A DNA stretch of 64,000 bases from Ptychodera flava (Eukaryota > Hemichordata > Enteropneusta > Ptychoderidae), in the NCBI RefSeq assembly GCF_041260155.1, contig NC_091946.1, forward strand, positions 35,301,276-35,365,275, read 5' to 3'. Shown here in pieces: positions 1-12,056 of this stretch (within the stretch, counting starts at the first letter, position 1; every line of letters begins with the position of its first letter). The notes below the pieces were generated by a model. That model was not told the origin of the DNA. It saw only the letters and a list, made by a program, of their open reading frames with translations, and searched no databases. Made by a program: the position numbers and the translations under genes.

Positions 1-51
1 TGTGAGTTACCGGCGTTATACGGCCAGGCCGTATAACGCCGGTAACTCACA
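1..51. repeat. Perfect 51-bp palindrome (25-bp arms, 1-base centre)
   Basis: Bases 1-25 are the exact reverse complement of bases 27-51, with a single A at 26 between them. The arm begins TGTGAGTTACCGGCG. The window starts at the outer end of the left arm, so the repeat may extend further left and no target duplication can be checked. It could be the hairpin of a miniature transposon or an assembly fold-back at a contig edge. Confidence 0.9.
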
Positions 52-176
52 GCCCTGCCACCCAGAGCTATGTATAGGCTACTGCACAAATATTGTAGCT
101 CCATATATTGGACTGTGTGGATATAAAGATTTCTGCAATGGGGATCAACATGTCGTGCATGTGCCGGTCTAGCCCT

Positions 177-226
177 GCGAGTATAGTGAGTGTCTGGCGT
201 TGCGAAGGCCGGACACTCGCCATACT
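177..226. repeat. Imperfect hairpin, about 21-bp arms
   Basis: The arm CGAGTATAGTGAGTGTCTGG is matched in inverted orientation by GCCGGACACTCGCCATACTCG, with three mismatches over 21 bases and a short loop. It lies about 130 bp from the palindrome at the window edge. It may be a decayed member of the hairpin elements found elsewhere in the window, but no clear target duplication is visible. Confidence 0.65.
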
Positions 227-819
227 CGTAGTCGTAAGGCTTGTACAGTTGCGTTGCTCGTCTTGTCGAACACGGAAAACGATGGACGTTCTCTCAACAC
301 GCGGCAGATTTCTTCAAAACTATTCAATTTATCATGATTTGGGTGATCTTTGAGGATAGACGAGGAATTACCAAACAACGAGGTGGTTTATTATCATGGT
401 ATTTGAACGCGATGTATCGAACCACACGTATAAAACTGTGTAGAAATGTAGGCCAAACGGCGATGACAGTGCGGCTCGGTGGAAGGCCTGCAGTGGGCTC
501 CCATGCCATACCGCGCCTAAGGCATCGATATGTTCGCAGTGTTGCTATGAAATGTCATGGGTGAGCCTCGTGATCTGACCTGTTGACTGCCTGAAATTGG
601 CTCAGTTAACTTTCATCAGTATGGTTTCAAGTAGAGCAGGGCCCAGCCAAACAGAGCTAGGTTTCAAGATGTCACGTTATCACTGAAATGCTCAATTAAT
701 ATTTCGTCAAACATTGGAGTATGTGGTGATCGGATTCCCGGCTGTTGGGGATTCATCGATCGAAGGAAACGTGAACCATGAGTTTTTTGAATAAAATAAT
801 TGTAATTTCGGGCTTGTTG

Positions 820-1012
820 TTGTTTTTTTTCTGTGGCGAGTGCTCGTTTTTTTTCTTTTTTTTTTCTTTTTTTTCTTTTTTCTTTTTTTTTTGCTGTGGC
901 GAGTCCTCATTTGTTTTTTTCTTTCCACAGGCCCACGCGTTTTTTTTGTATCTCTGTTCATGGCGTTTTTTATTTTTTTCGTTTTTATTTTATTTTATTT
1001 TTTTGTAGATGA
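820..1012. repeat. Polypyrimidine (T-rich) low-complexity tract
   Basis: Long runs of T broken by single C or G, densest at about 846-892. Open frames read through it on both strands as runs of Phe or Lys; these are composition artefacts. Confidence 0.85.
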
Positions 1013-4000
1013 GATCCACTTTTGTCTAGAGCCATCACTGCCGAATTTTTTCTCCGATTTTCTCTCTTTACTGTCAAAGCGGCTGGTGATTCATATTATA
1101 TTTTGATTATCTATAATACGTTTATTATGAGACGTAGTGCTTTTTAATTTTCTTAAGTACATAAATAATTTTATGTATGCATGACTTTTTTTGTCTGATT
1201 CTTTAAAATGATTTTCTGTATGTGGTTCACATTTTATTTTTTGTACTATTTTTTCCGAGTGGGTAGTGGTAGTAGTGATTTTTAGTGATTTTCTTGTGAA
1301 TTTTGTGGACGTACCACTGTAAAACATATTTTTCTTTTTTTTTGTAAAATCAGCACTCATTGCACCTTTTACGCGAACTATTATACGTGTATGTATGTCA
1401 ATAAGTGTGGATGTTTGACTTTTTCAAATCGTTGAAAATTGTTTATTTCCTAATTACGCCTAAAAGATTTTTTCTCAAGTTAAAATGAAGTATTAAATGA
1501 CATTTCTGTCTTTTGTTTTTTAATTATACTTTTCTTACTTATTTCCTTCCTAATGAGACCGAATTGACAGTTTATTTTTGCACTGAATCGATAAATATTT
1601 TTGAAACATTTGGCGCGCCGTAGATCGGATATGATTTTGGAAAGTCACTCTATGTTCACGCAATAGGTTTCGTGTGCATTCATTGTTTAATATGTATTTC
1701 TTTAAATACATTATTTAGTGTGCAAGCATAATACATTCAATCCTTAATTATTTTGGTCTAAAACCTACACTCTTTCTATCAGAGAATAGTAGGCGTTGAT
1801 CAACACAACTCTGAAATTAAAAAAAAAGTATAATAATTTATGCTAATTTGTGACAGACATAGCATGTTTTCGTAGAGATTTTAAGTGAGAAAAGTTTTTG
1901 ATATACACACGATGTCGGTACATCAAAACACACTCATTCATCAATGTAACAATGCTTTTGAACTACAATGACAGATCGGTGTTTCGTAAATGACAATGTA
2001 AATGTACTTGGTGAACAACATTAACATTTTTGATCGTAATTATTCAAAATTTTCAACATTCTCTTATTCTTAAATTCCTATAAGTTCTTTGTATAACATT
2101 GTATTTCACACTTTCTGAGTCATGAAACCTCTAAAAGATCGAAAAGTTTCCTAAATCGTCAGAAACCTTGCTAAGTTGATCAGGCTCCTGAAATATTATT
2201 TGGCAGGGGTTTCGATCATTCATCTAGTGTGGAAGCTTTCTGCTTTTTTCCTGTGTTATTTCATCGAATTCTAGTAATAGCGGCAGTAACTGACTCACTT
2301 GTTAACTTACTTATCAATAAATTACATTCTCACTTAACTTTCCTGTACTTACTTTGACTGAAATATATACCTACAGTGGCGTGGTTGAGACAAATCACCA
2401 AGCATAAGCGACAAACTTTGTGACTGCTTTGACAACAGAAATAAAAAAGTCGATAATTGTGTAATGAAAATAAAGGCATTAAAAAACACTGCTTCCGGGG
2501 ACTTGAACAGCGCCGCTTCCGAGCAAACTCGCTATTGAAGAACGTGTTACGAATCGAATATTCGACGACTGAGGGCGTGGTTGCACAAACATGAACCATG
2601 ATCGTAAGAGCTCAGCAACATGCTGGTGGTATTACATCACTTAGTCTGCTTAGTCAAGACAAGGAGGTCTCTTCCTATCTCCTTGGTCCACCTTTCGTAT
2701 TGAAGAGGTTACAATTTTGAATTTGGATTCAAGGGATTTTTTCCAAATGATTATTCCAACGGAGAATGACGTACTTACATCTTTGACAACGCATTTGTGA
2801 TTTTATACGTCGCAAAAAATATGGTAACAAAACACCAAAACTGGCAAAACTCTGATGAGTGCTTTTAAAGGAGAAGAATGAAGCTGTTTTCAGGCGTAAA
2901 ACACCGGCAAAATAAAAAAAAAATCGAATATTTTTTACACGTGTACACTATATCCACAATCCGAAGGGGTAATGTTAAAGTTTGTTTTTCTGGATGAGTA
3001 AAGATAGTAAAACCACAGACAATTTTCATTCCATTCCTTGTCTTTAAATCTTAACCTAGACTCAATTGTATGATTTTTCCTAATTGAAAAGAATCCCTCT
3101 TTAAGCATCCCTCTTTAAATATTGAATATCAAAAGATCCATAGAAGACACCATCATGCATAAGGTATACTGACTGCAAATACATCCGTTGATAATGGTGA
3201 AGAACAGTCGGGTGTTAAACAATTCAAAGAAAATAATATAAACAAAGGCAGACTAATTAATTTTAGTTACTTCGTTGGCATTAATACGTCTGAAAATCTG
3301 TCGCCAGAGCAACAAAGTAAAATTTACTTTGAGTAAATTTCATGACGTCAGCTGCTTAACACAAAGAGTAAATGTCAAATAACCTGGAAAGCAATTTTCA
3401 GTTTATTGCAGATTCATTAGCTATTTCCAAATATTAGAAAAATATCCTATAGACTGCTATTTTTCATGGGCGGTCATGATTTTATTTATCAAGCATGTAG
3501 TAATCCGGCAGTATTTTAAGGAAGGATATGGTGTCGTCTATATGGGAACCATGCGTACTGGCATGGAGTGATCGAGTTCAAAGTGAAAATGGTAATAACG
3601 ATTGAATGACACCGCACCTACAAAAGCCAAGTTTAAAAGCAACTCAATTAGCCGTTTCTCAAGAAAGTCATATGATGCAAGTCATGTGACAACACTCACG
3701 TCTTACATTATGTGACAACATCCACGCCTTTCTCTTGGTAGTATTACGACATTCGGGAAGAATTTCACTAATGATGTTGTTCATCCACAAAACACTGCAA
3801 TGCACTATGTTTCTACCGCTAGAAGAAAGCGTAATTGTGTTTTCGGATAATGTGTGATGAATAATTCATTTCCTTCCTTAGGAAAACGGACGTCGTGGTT
3901 TTTCATTTTGCACGACTTGATTGTGTCTTTCAAACTGTTGTCCTTCGAGAGAACGTTCAAGAAGACTGCTGCCTCAATGCAATCAACTGGGTACTAAACT

Positions 4001-4290
4001 GGAAACGTCATGTTCACGTGAGGAGATCTAAAAAGCAACATCACTGTGCCTGACTTTTCAACAGTTGATCATCAGAATGACACCTCTCTAATGCGGGGCT
4101 ACCTTGAAAACTTAGAAGGATTCACGAAAGCCACCTGGCAAAAAGATTTGACCCGGCCCTGTTGTCTATGAAAGAGCTATTGTGCAATACATGAGCAAAG
4201 TGAACAACGAAAAATGGACTTGCTTTGGATTTCTGTTCACTGCAATTTGCCAGCCTGAAAATTGTAAACCCTTCTATTTTAGACTTTTGT

Positions 4291-4644
4291 TTAAGGTAGA
4301 ATGCGCGTTTATTCTCAATTTTGAAAGGGAATGCGCTTCGGGGACATATTTGGTTTTTGCTTACCACTCGATGGGGCTCATTTTGAAGGTCTTTTATTCA
4401 TAAAGTTCACCAGTTCATTTTTGTGAAAATTGAAAATGTGAATTTTCTCGATAGAGTTAACACAGGGATGGCGGCCATTTTGAATTCCAATGGTGGGTAA
4501 TTACTAATTTGTTTCTCCAGTACCATATTTTACACGGTGACGCGGTGAGTTTTATTCTTAATTTCGACAGGGAATGGTTTAAAGTTTTCTTACAGAAAAT
4601 TTGAGCAAAAGTTTGAGTTTCAATTTAGAGGCGCGTACTACCGC
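4291..4644 (+). mobile_element. Family A MITE (TTAA-type), near full length
   Basis: This copy starts TTAAGGTAGAATGCGC and ends with a match to GAGGCGCGTACTACC, the inverted form of the start, so the element has terminal inverted repeats of about 16 bp. Its core contains the family landmarks: a match to GAGTTAACACAGGGATGG, then GCGGCCATTTTGAA, and later GAGCAAAAGTTTGAG. The start-like motif occurs twice in the first 50 bases, suggesting a small internal duplication. TTAA flanks are typical of piggyBac and Kolobok-type elements; the superfamily is my inference. Confidence 0.75.
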
Positions 4645-6536
4645 AACCATTTTAATAACAGTACCAAGTATATTAACTTAGAAGCAGCAATACCCATGTT
4701 TACTGAATCTCTCCCCCGCATTGGTGGAGCCGGTTTGACTTTCGTGTTGACTTCTCTACACATAAATCTCGGGCAAGTCGAGCTCCGGCCTGCATCTTCT
4801 TGTTCACTATCTGCAGTCATATCAAAATAAATGTAAAATAATCCGAACAGAACCATCCAACTGCAATGTTAATTACTATCAGACTAAGTAATTTTTTCAT
4901 AAAGTTTGAACAAAATGAGAATAGGGACCGTTCACGTCAAGAAATGATACGGTTGTGAGTTTTTTGAAGGCATTTGAATGACATTATAATGCCAAACCAC
5001 ATATCACGGCCTTCGAACAAAGTGTTTCAAAAGCAGTTTCGAATTTAGACAGCTCCCAGTCGCTGGTTTGATAAGCTGTGTCATTGACAATAAATAGTAC
5101 AAAATGTGGTGGATAGTTTAAACTGATGGCATACAAAATGCAAGCTTGAACGTGTTTCCCTCACAATCTATCTACCTCAGTGTCCTGTAGTGTGCTATTC
5201 TCTTTGTTATCCTATATGGGCGAAATGAAATAACTTAAAAGAACCCAAATGCATCTGATGTAGACTTACGTCTGTTATGAAATACTCAACGCCAAGGAAT
5301 TTTTCATCAACAAAGAATGATGCAACAGATGTATTTCGACATCTTGAGATGTTTATGATACAAATAATATGCAAAACATTTATATAATCGTACTCACAAT
5401 GTGGTTATGATTACAGTGAAAATGATGCTACTTGGCTTGAAAATGGAATGTGACTACAGATAGTTTCAGTTCCGAGATCAGGAAGAGCTTACACATCACT
5501 GAACTAACATCTTCAATAACGGACAGTGAACATCTGCCTCTTTGCCAAATTACTTCAGCTGTTTGTAAGTTTGTAACTTAACTCCTATCGATTGGAGAAG
5601 AGATATGATATCACTGTCACGATGGGAGGGGAGAGGGGAGTTTCAGAAGTTTGGAATCAAGAGAACGAACAGCGGGAGACTTACATTTTAAAGTGAAAGG
5701 CATTCCATAGGTACTTGGGCCAGAACCATCGGCATTACGAAACCCACCTCTGTCCAAACCCCCTGTTACGTAAACTTTCCAACTCGAGCCCTCGTGATTA
5801 TTGCATAATCTAGACGCCAGGTTTCAATGAATCGCAGTAATTCCTTTCCGACAACCACCCTTTCTTCCCTGATGCATGAGCAGAATGTTCCACAACTCTT
5901 CTCCCCCCTAAACTCAAGGTCCCTCCTCCTTTTGTAGAGATGAGACCGTACTTTCAAATGGTTCACCAATGTTGCATCATGTGTCTACGGTCAATGCAAC
6001 AGCCAATACTTGAAAAAGATATTTGTAATCACAGGTTCTGAGGTGTGAAGCACACCAATTAACGCAGCCTGTGATGTTTCCGCTACAAAAGTAATGCAGT
6101 GACGCAGTGACATGTGAGTGTCACGCGATTTTGACTTATTGTCAATTCCACTTGGCTTTCAGCTAGTAGACAATCGAAGCTTGAAGCACTCTCACATTTG
6201 AAGCCAAAGCCCCTCTGAAGGTCTGTCTAGATAGTCATACTTCTCAAATGGTCATTATAGATAGTTTCACTTTGATCTCGTCAGTGATGAAGTTACGCGA
6301 CAAAAATTCATTCCTACTCCGAAAAGTTATTAATAAGAATCATTATTCCTGATGAACATAAATAAAAAGCTAATTTTATCAATATCGGGTGACAAAAGTG
6401 TCACCTCGAGTTAGATAAGCAGTATTAATAAAAAAGTTAGAACAAGTGTATTTCTATTTCGTTTATTTCATAATTATGTTTGTTTTATTTTAAGGACAAC
6501 ATCTTGGCACGCTCATTTATAGGTTCGTGGTACAGA

Positions 6537-6538
<2 letters not shown>
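4645..6538. other. Gene-free stretch, nothing recognised
   Basis: No supported exon, RNA gene or strong repeat. Several open frames of 60-75 codons occur but lack motifs, consistent splice sites or coding-like composition. Confidence 0.5.

Positions 6539-6606
<68 letters not shown>
6539..6606. repeat. (AT)n microsatellite
   Basis: About 68 bp of nearly uninterrupted AT dinucleotide followed by degenerate AT/AC repeats to about 6632. Open frames across it read as Tyr-Ile repeats and are artefacts. Confidence 0.97.
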
Positions 6607-6611
<5 letters not shown>

Positions 6612-7834
6612 TATTTATATACATACATACACAAAATGTATACAATGTGCCCTCCCGGTTATATCACCATAATGGCTTTATGGCAACCTATTGTGTGTGT
6701 GTAAGACATATTTTCCTTACGTATCCAAATAGAAAAAATTAAATTTGCTTTGTACGACGATTGAGATTCTCCAACGTCTTTGAAACTAATATGTAACGAG
6801 CAAATGACAATGCCTTCTAATTTATTCAATCACCATGGCTCCGACGGTATTTTCCATCAGCTATGATGAAATGAGGTCACAGAAGTATTGAAAGTATTGA
6901 CGGGTAGTAAACGACTTATCTGATGTCTGGAGTAGACAGCAACCATATGCAAATTGAATGCCATCAACAAGTCACACCGAATTCCTGTACAGCGGCGTTG
7001 GAGGCCAGCTTTCTCGGATGGCCATTGCTTTTCCCATTCATTTCATGACTTACTGACAAATGATTTTTTTCTGATTAATTTTCAGAAATGGAAAGCAATT
7101 TTTCACTAAATTCCTATCAATTAGTAGAAATGTGTATAAAACATAATTTATTTTAAACTCTGATGAAATCTTTATTCAATAATCTATCAATGTACAAACA
7201 AACATGTTGTCTACGAGATCAGTGGACTCGGTTTCATATGAATTCATCAAATATGTCTAGAAACATAAAAATGTCACACTTCTTAGAATGCTGATATTTA
7301 TGCTTTCATTGAAATTTTAAGCGCATTTTAAACAAAATTTGACCTCACCGTCACGATAGTTGTTCAGGTATCAAAGCATTCTGCCACATGGACATGGGTA
7401 ACACACGCCTTAATATAGAAATTTTTAAACTTTTAAACTAACTCTCAACAAGGAAACTGTCAACCATTCTCTTTCATAATATTTCGCTTTTCAGTCTATT
7501 TCATATTTCAAGTTTAAAAACGAAGGGTATGGTAAATGACAATTGCAGATGACACTTTAGATGTAAGGACCCAACCAAATTCATCGTACGAGGAATTTTA
7601 AGACAGTTTTCTTTGCAGTACTAGTGTAAACAGTCCCTTCAACACAGACGATGGAGGGGCTGTGCATCGACCAGAATGGAAGTTATAAATAGGAATGTGG
7701 TCACTGTCACAGGTCTCGGCTGGAATATTGATGAGTCTTCTATTTGCATGTTATTTGAACCTTTTCGGCAATACTTTCTGATGCTAACTTTGGCTTGCAA
7801 ATTGCATTGGGACATTGATAAAGGCCTTGGCAGC
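6607..7834. other. Gene-free stretch, nothing recognised
   Basis: AT-rich DNA without supported exons or repeats. A 99-codon open frame at 7676-7975 crosses into the transposon-like element that follows and has no recognisable motif, so I do not call it a gene. Confidence 0.5.
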
Positions 7835-7840
7835 TATATG

Positions 7841-8458
7841 CAGGTGCCGCCAACTGGTAAATTTCAGGAATTTCGCAAAATCATCACAAAACATGTTTTG
7901 AAGGCTGATATACCGATTTTTCTTATTTTTGACCTTGACCTAAAATTTGGAGGGGAAAGTGAGAGCTGTTCGTAATTGCCCTCCCACTGGCATACACTGA
8001 AAATGTGCCCTCCCACTGAATTTTGATGCCCACTGCCCTCCGGTATCTACAGTCTGCCCGCTCCCCGCTCCCCACAACAATTCAAGCTCCCCGCTGCCCT
8101 CTCCCCACTACTAAAATTCCCCATTGCCAACTAGATGCCCACTAGGCAACCCAGATCAACACAAAACCATGCCAGTAGTTAGCAGTATACTTGGAACATT
8201 GCTCCCCTCTAAGTAAGGCGCTTAATTTCTCCTCAAGTTCTATCAACCACGCCGCTTTCCCCTCCCTCTACGTATTTTCAGGTGCCCACTGTCAAAAATT
8301 TTCTCCCCGCCCGCTGAAAATAATGAAGTTTCTTCCCCGCCCACAGTAAATATCGATATTTTCTCCCCGCCCGCCGATTAGTTTTGAAATTTGCCCGCCC
8401 GCTGAAAAACTTCGCACGAACAACCTTTTTGCACGAACAGCTTAGTTGGCGGCACCTG
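7841..8458. mobile_element. Candidate non-autonomous DNA transposon, 618 bp
   Basis: The left end CAGGTGCCGCCAACT is exactly inverted at the right end (AGTTGGCGGCACCTG, 8444-8458). The hexamer TATATG lies immediately outside both ends (7835-7840 and 8459-8464), consistent with a target duplication. The interior is unusually C-rich, with short imperfect repeats built on CCCACTGCC and CCCCGCCCGC, and has no coding capacity. The superfamily is not clear: the CAGG terminus recalls hAT elements, but those make 8-bp duplications. Confidence 0.7.
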
Positions 8459-8853
8459 TATATGATCGTGCCTCCGTCCACTTGTCAAGGCGGGTAAGTT
8501 GAACAATAAGCGTCAATGACTCTGTGATTTCACTTGATGAGCATTGATGTCAGTTAAAATACCACTGATCAAAATATTTGGACGAGCCATTTCTGAATAC
8601 ACGTTCGTTTGGGGTCAACATGCTGATTACAAGAGCTCACTCAGAACAAACGTTCAAATATCCTAGCAACATATTTTGCTGATTTATCTTATTTCACAGA
8701 AATATCTGCGACCACTCTCCTCTACATATTCATACATCGCCTTGTGTATCGAGTATGTTTGATCCAGGAGCACTGGCTAATTTCACACAGACCGCTTAGC
8801 CACCTTCCCATGCAGGAAGCAAGCATTAGATAGGTATATAATGACTATGCACC

Positions 8854-9072
8854 TGTAGAATGCGGTAGAACGCGCCTCGGGGACAGCTATTCGGGCCGGC
8901 TCTCAAAGTTTTACCATTATTTTCTGATCTATCATTTTGGGGGGGGGATTTAAAGCTCTTGGAGTAAGAAAATTTTATTACCGTCTTAGTTTTTCGAAAT
9001 TCGAAAATTTTATTTTCCCCCATTGAGTTAACACAGAGATGGCAGCCATTTTGAATTTCCAATATCGATAAA
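8854..9072 (+). mobile_element. Family A MITE, truncated
   Basis: Matches the left two thirds of family A: GCGCCTCGGGGACAG near the start, a poly-G run at 8939-8948, the AAGCTCTTGGAGTAAGAAAA segment, then GAGTTAACACAGAGATGG and GCAGCCATTTTGAATTT. The right third is missing. Confidence 0.7.
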
Positions 9073-9975
9073 TGTCATAAAGATCACTATGGCCAAAGTT
9101 TCTGTTATAAAAAACAAACCCCTCTCGCGCTCTCCCCTTGGGGCGTTCTAACAGTTTTACTCCGTAAAAATGCAAACAGAAAACACCTCATATTGCATCA
9201 GTCTGCACCATTGCACATACAATTTCTCAATTTTTTCCACGCAAGAGAGGGTATTCAACCTCCTCTGGCACTTCAAACTTAGCCTCCTGCATGTACCCCC
9301 CCCCCCGGTTCTTTCAAATTTAGCCCTGTCAGATATCATAGTGAAAGCCCTGTCATGATATCTATCCAAAATAAATACTATATGGTTGGATACTGGTTAT
9401 AGTGTGAGCTTTTATATCTGCATATCTACATTTTGTTGTGACGTTGAATTTCATTTAAATTGTTGGTTTCTCCTTTTTCAACCGTCATGGGGTAGCCGAT
9501 GATAATGTAGCTGGGTACACCACGATATGAAAGGTCTTTACTATTGGTGCATTTTTGTAAATTTTACAAATACACGCCTTGATATTTAACTCTTCTAAGT
9601 GGGGGGTGTCAGTCAACCCCCCCCCCCCGTTGTAAATCATGACGGCTCCCTAATAGTACTTTAAAATACTGAGAATTCATCAACCATAATGTATTTCATC
9701 ATTTGTCGGCCTTTTGGCTTTGTTATGTGTCTGTTTGTATGACCTTCTGTTTCTTCGTTGACCTGGAGTAAGTTTTATTGATTTTTCTTCGAGTAGAACT
9801 TTACGTACCGTGGCACTATGAGGGTCCCTTCGTTGAGGAACAGCAGGAACGGTGGCGTACTTTGTTGGTGTTGCCCTAGGGCGTCATAAAAAAAACGGCG
9901 CAATAATCGTAAATTGCCCCACTGCCAAAAAACAACTAGGTAGCCACTCGCTCAAGAGGTCAGAGAAGTGTTCCA
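9073..9975. other. Gene-free stretch with short poly-C runs
   Basis: No supported gene. Runs of C occur at about 9297-9306 and 9620-9629. A 62-codon open frame at 9170-9358 has no recognisable feature. Confidence 0.5.
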
Positions 9976-9983
9976 GTTAAAAC

Positions 9984-10180
9984 AACAGGGACGCGTTATC
10001 TTTCGAATGTAGTCATGGCCATGCGCTTCATGAATTGTCACGAGTGTTGGTACTATGAGTACCAATTTTCGAACATTGTGACTCGATTTTCTTATGAGTG
10101 AGAGTGTGTGTACAACTATTCATAGTACCCACATTCGCCAGAGGTTGCAGCGTGCGCTCGGTAAATAACGCGTCCCTGTG
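9984..10180. mobile_element. Candidate hAT-like MITE, 197 bp
   Basis: The ends ACAGGGACGCGTTAT and ATAACGCGTCCCTGT are perfect inverted repeats of 15 bp, one base in from each end. The octamer GTTAAAAC directly flanks both ends (9976-9983 and 10181-10188). An inner inverted repeat (GTACTATGAGTA against TATTCATAGTAC) makes the element fold on itself. An 8-bp duplication and an ACAGGG-like terminus fit hAT elements; the assignment is inferred. Confidence 0.75.
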
Positions 10181-10493
10181 GTTAAAACAACCAAAAGGCA
10201 ACTCGAATAACAAGTGTGCAAGATTTATTACATAAAGTAGAAAATACGCTCAACCACAATCTCCAGTCTGCAGGCCAGTTTCAGTGCACATGGGGTCACA
10301 TCATAGTTTATTGTAGTGCATATACATTTTCCACTACCTAAAGGGGAAATATATAGACAGCATATGGTTCTGACTAAGGCAATCATAGACAACAGAATAA
10401 TCCAGATTTTAACCAACTAGTTTCCTGTCGAAAAAGCGTGTAAACCAGTGGTCTATCGTGTACCAAGAACCCATTGGAAACGTGAGGAGACTA

Positions 10494-11671
10494 GGGACCG
10501 AGCACAGTTAATGGCAGGGGGGCGGAAGAGAAATGGGGGGGGGGCACGAAAAAAAATGAGTGTTCTTGGGGTGGGCCATGAAAATTCCAGGGAAGGTAGG
10601 GGGTGAGCCACCAAAATCTTTTACACCATGACAGACAGAGAATATTTTTCAGCATTTTTGTTCCTTGTTGAAGCTGGAGTTCCTTGTTAAACTTCTTGTA
10701 GCATGATGAAATACCAAGTCTTAAACCTCACAATGCAGTTGTTATGTGTAAAATGAGCAATATTATTATTGAAAATTGACTTCATTTGTCAACAATAATA
10801 ATGGTTGATAATGATACAGAGGCTAGGTTGAAACTGGTTATTTCATCAGTCATAGAAAGGCAGACACTGGGTTATGGAAAGTGCATTGAAATCACAATGG
10901 TCATGTTATACATTTTTCCCCAACATCTGAAAACATACAGATACTCAGTTGAAGTAAAGCATGGACATACCGGTATATTAAATGCTAAACATGCATACCA
11001 GCAAACAGACTCAAAAATAATTATGCAGTTCAGTTCAGTCTTCTCAGTGACAAAATTGTCCTAAAATTCTTACTCTTTGCTGTATCATACTTTGGAAATT
11101 AAAAAGACAATGCATTCATTCTATATACCATGGGTAATATGTACATGACCCCTGTGTGACCATTTGTTCGGATGACTTTTGAGTAAAGGGTTAATTTAAA
11201 ACTATATTAAACTGAAGGGGGAATGTTACATGGAATTTTGCTCATAAAAACACTTATCTTTAGGGTTGTGCAGGAATCTGTCAAAAATGTCCTCCAAATG
11301 TCTTTTGTTTTCAGGGTATTCAGACTATAGCTAAACACACAACACGAGTAGCTGTAGGTGTAACAAGTAGTAAAGCTTGAACATATGTTATTTTGTTTGT
11401 TTATTATTTATATATTTATTTGTTTATTATTTATTTCAAGAATGCAAGAATGTTGTTTTCACTAAAGCATATATTAAAAGTTATAAGGATTATATATATG
11501 TGTACAACTTTGTACCTATGTAATCTTTCTTTTTGGGGGAGGGGGGCCACAAAAATTTTGTTGCCGGTGATGGGGGGCACTAAAATTTTTGCTGGTGTTA
11601 GGGGGCCTGTAAAAAATATACGCACTTTTCTCTCAGCCCCCACCCCCCTGCCGTTAATTGTGCTCGTTCCC
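10494..11671. mobile_element. Candidate PIF/Harbinger-like element, 1178 bp
   Basis: The left end GGGACCGAGCACAGTTAATG is matched, inverted, by the right end with few mismatches, and the match extends about 40 bp through the poly-G tract. CTA occurs directly outside each end (10491-10493 and 11672-11674), fitting the 3-bp duplications of PIF/Harbinger elements. Internal open frames, including one of 92 codons at 10786-11064, show no transposase motifs, so it looks non-autonomous. G-rich tracts lie just inside both ends. Confidence 0.7.
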
Positions 11672-11674
11672 CTA

Positions 11675-12011
11675 CAACTCGTTATCGCGCCTGATTTATC
11701 CTGCTGTCCGTCTTGTCAGGAATACAAATCTTGTCTGGAGGACCAATTACGTCGTATGTAGACTAGTCTACGTAACCATTGCAACAGGACTACTTGGACT
11801 CTGAACTCTAGACATTCATGATTGCAGGCATTGTAACGAGAGAAGTGATAAGACTTGTGATTTCACGCTGGTCCCAAGATATTCCTTTTCGAAAAACTGA
11901 AAGCTAAAGGGGTTTTACATTTAAAATGCCTATATGACCTGGACTTATGTTTACAGATGAACCACCCACCACCAATGGTAAATTTGCTATGAAAGAAAAA
12001 GACGTTAATAA

Positions 12012-12056
<45 letters not shown>

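Larger units (their letters stand above)
52..4290. other. Gene-free stretch, mostly unique AT-rich DNA
   Basis: No open frame here resembles a known protein, and I see no run of codons bounded by plausible splice sites. The first 560 bases are more GC-rich than the rest and contain overlapping open frames on both strands, including one of 107 codons at 241-564, but none has a recognisable motif. The rest is AT-rich and unremarkable apart from the short hairpin and pyrimidine tract listed separately. A divergent or non-coding gene cannot be excluded. Confidence 0.5.

Noticed and set aside
241..564. 107-codon open frame on the + strand in the GC-richer left edge
   Set aside because: It overlaps open frames in other phases and strands, has no recognisable motif and crosses a hairpin; length alone is not enough in this composition.
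707..1106. Several open frames rich in Phe (plus) or Lys (minus)
   Set aside because: They are translations of the polypyrimidine tract.
6480..6742. Tyr-Ile repeat open frames
   Set aside because: Translation of the AT microsatellite; the same applies at 19153-19514.
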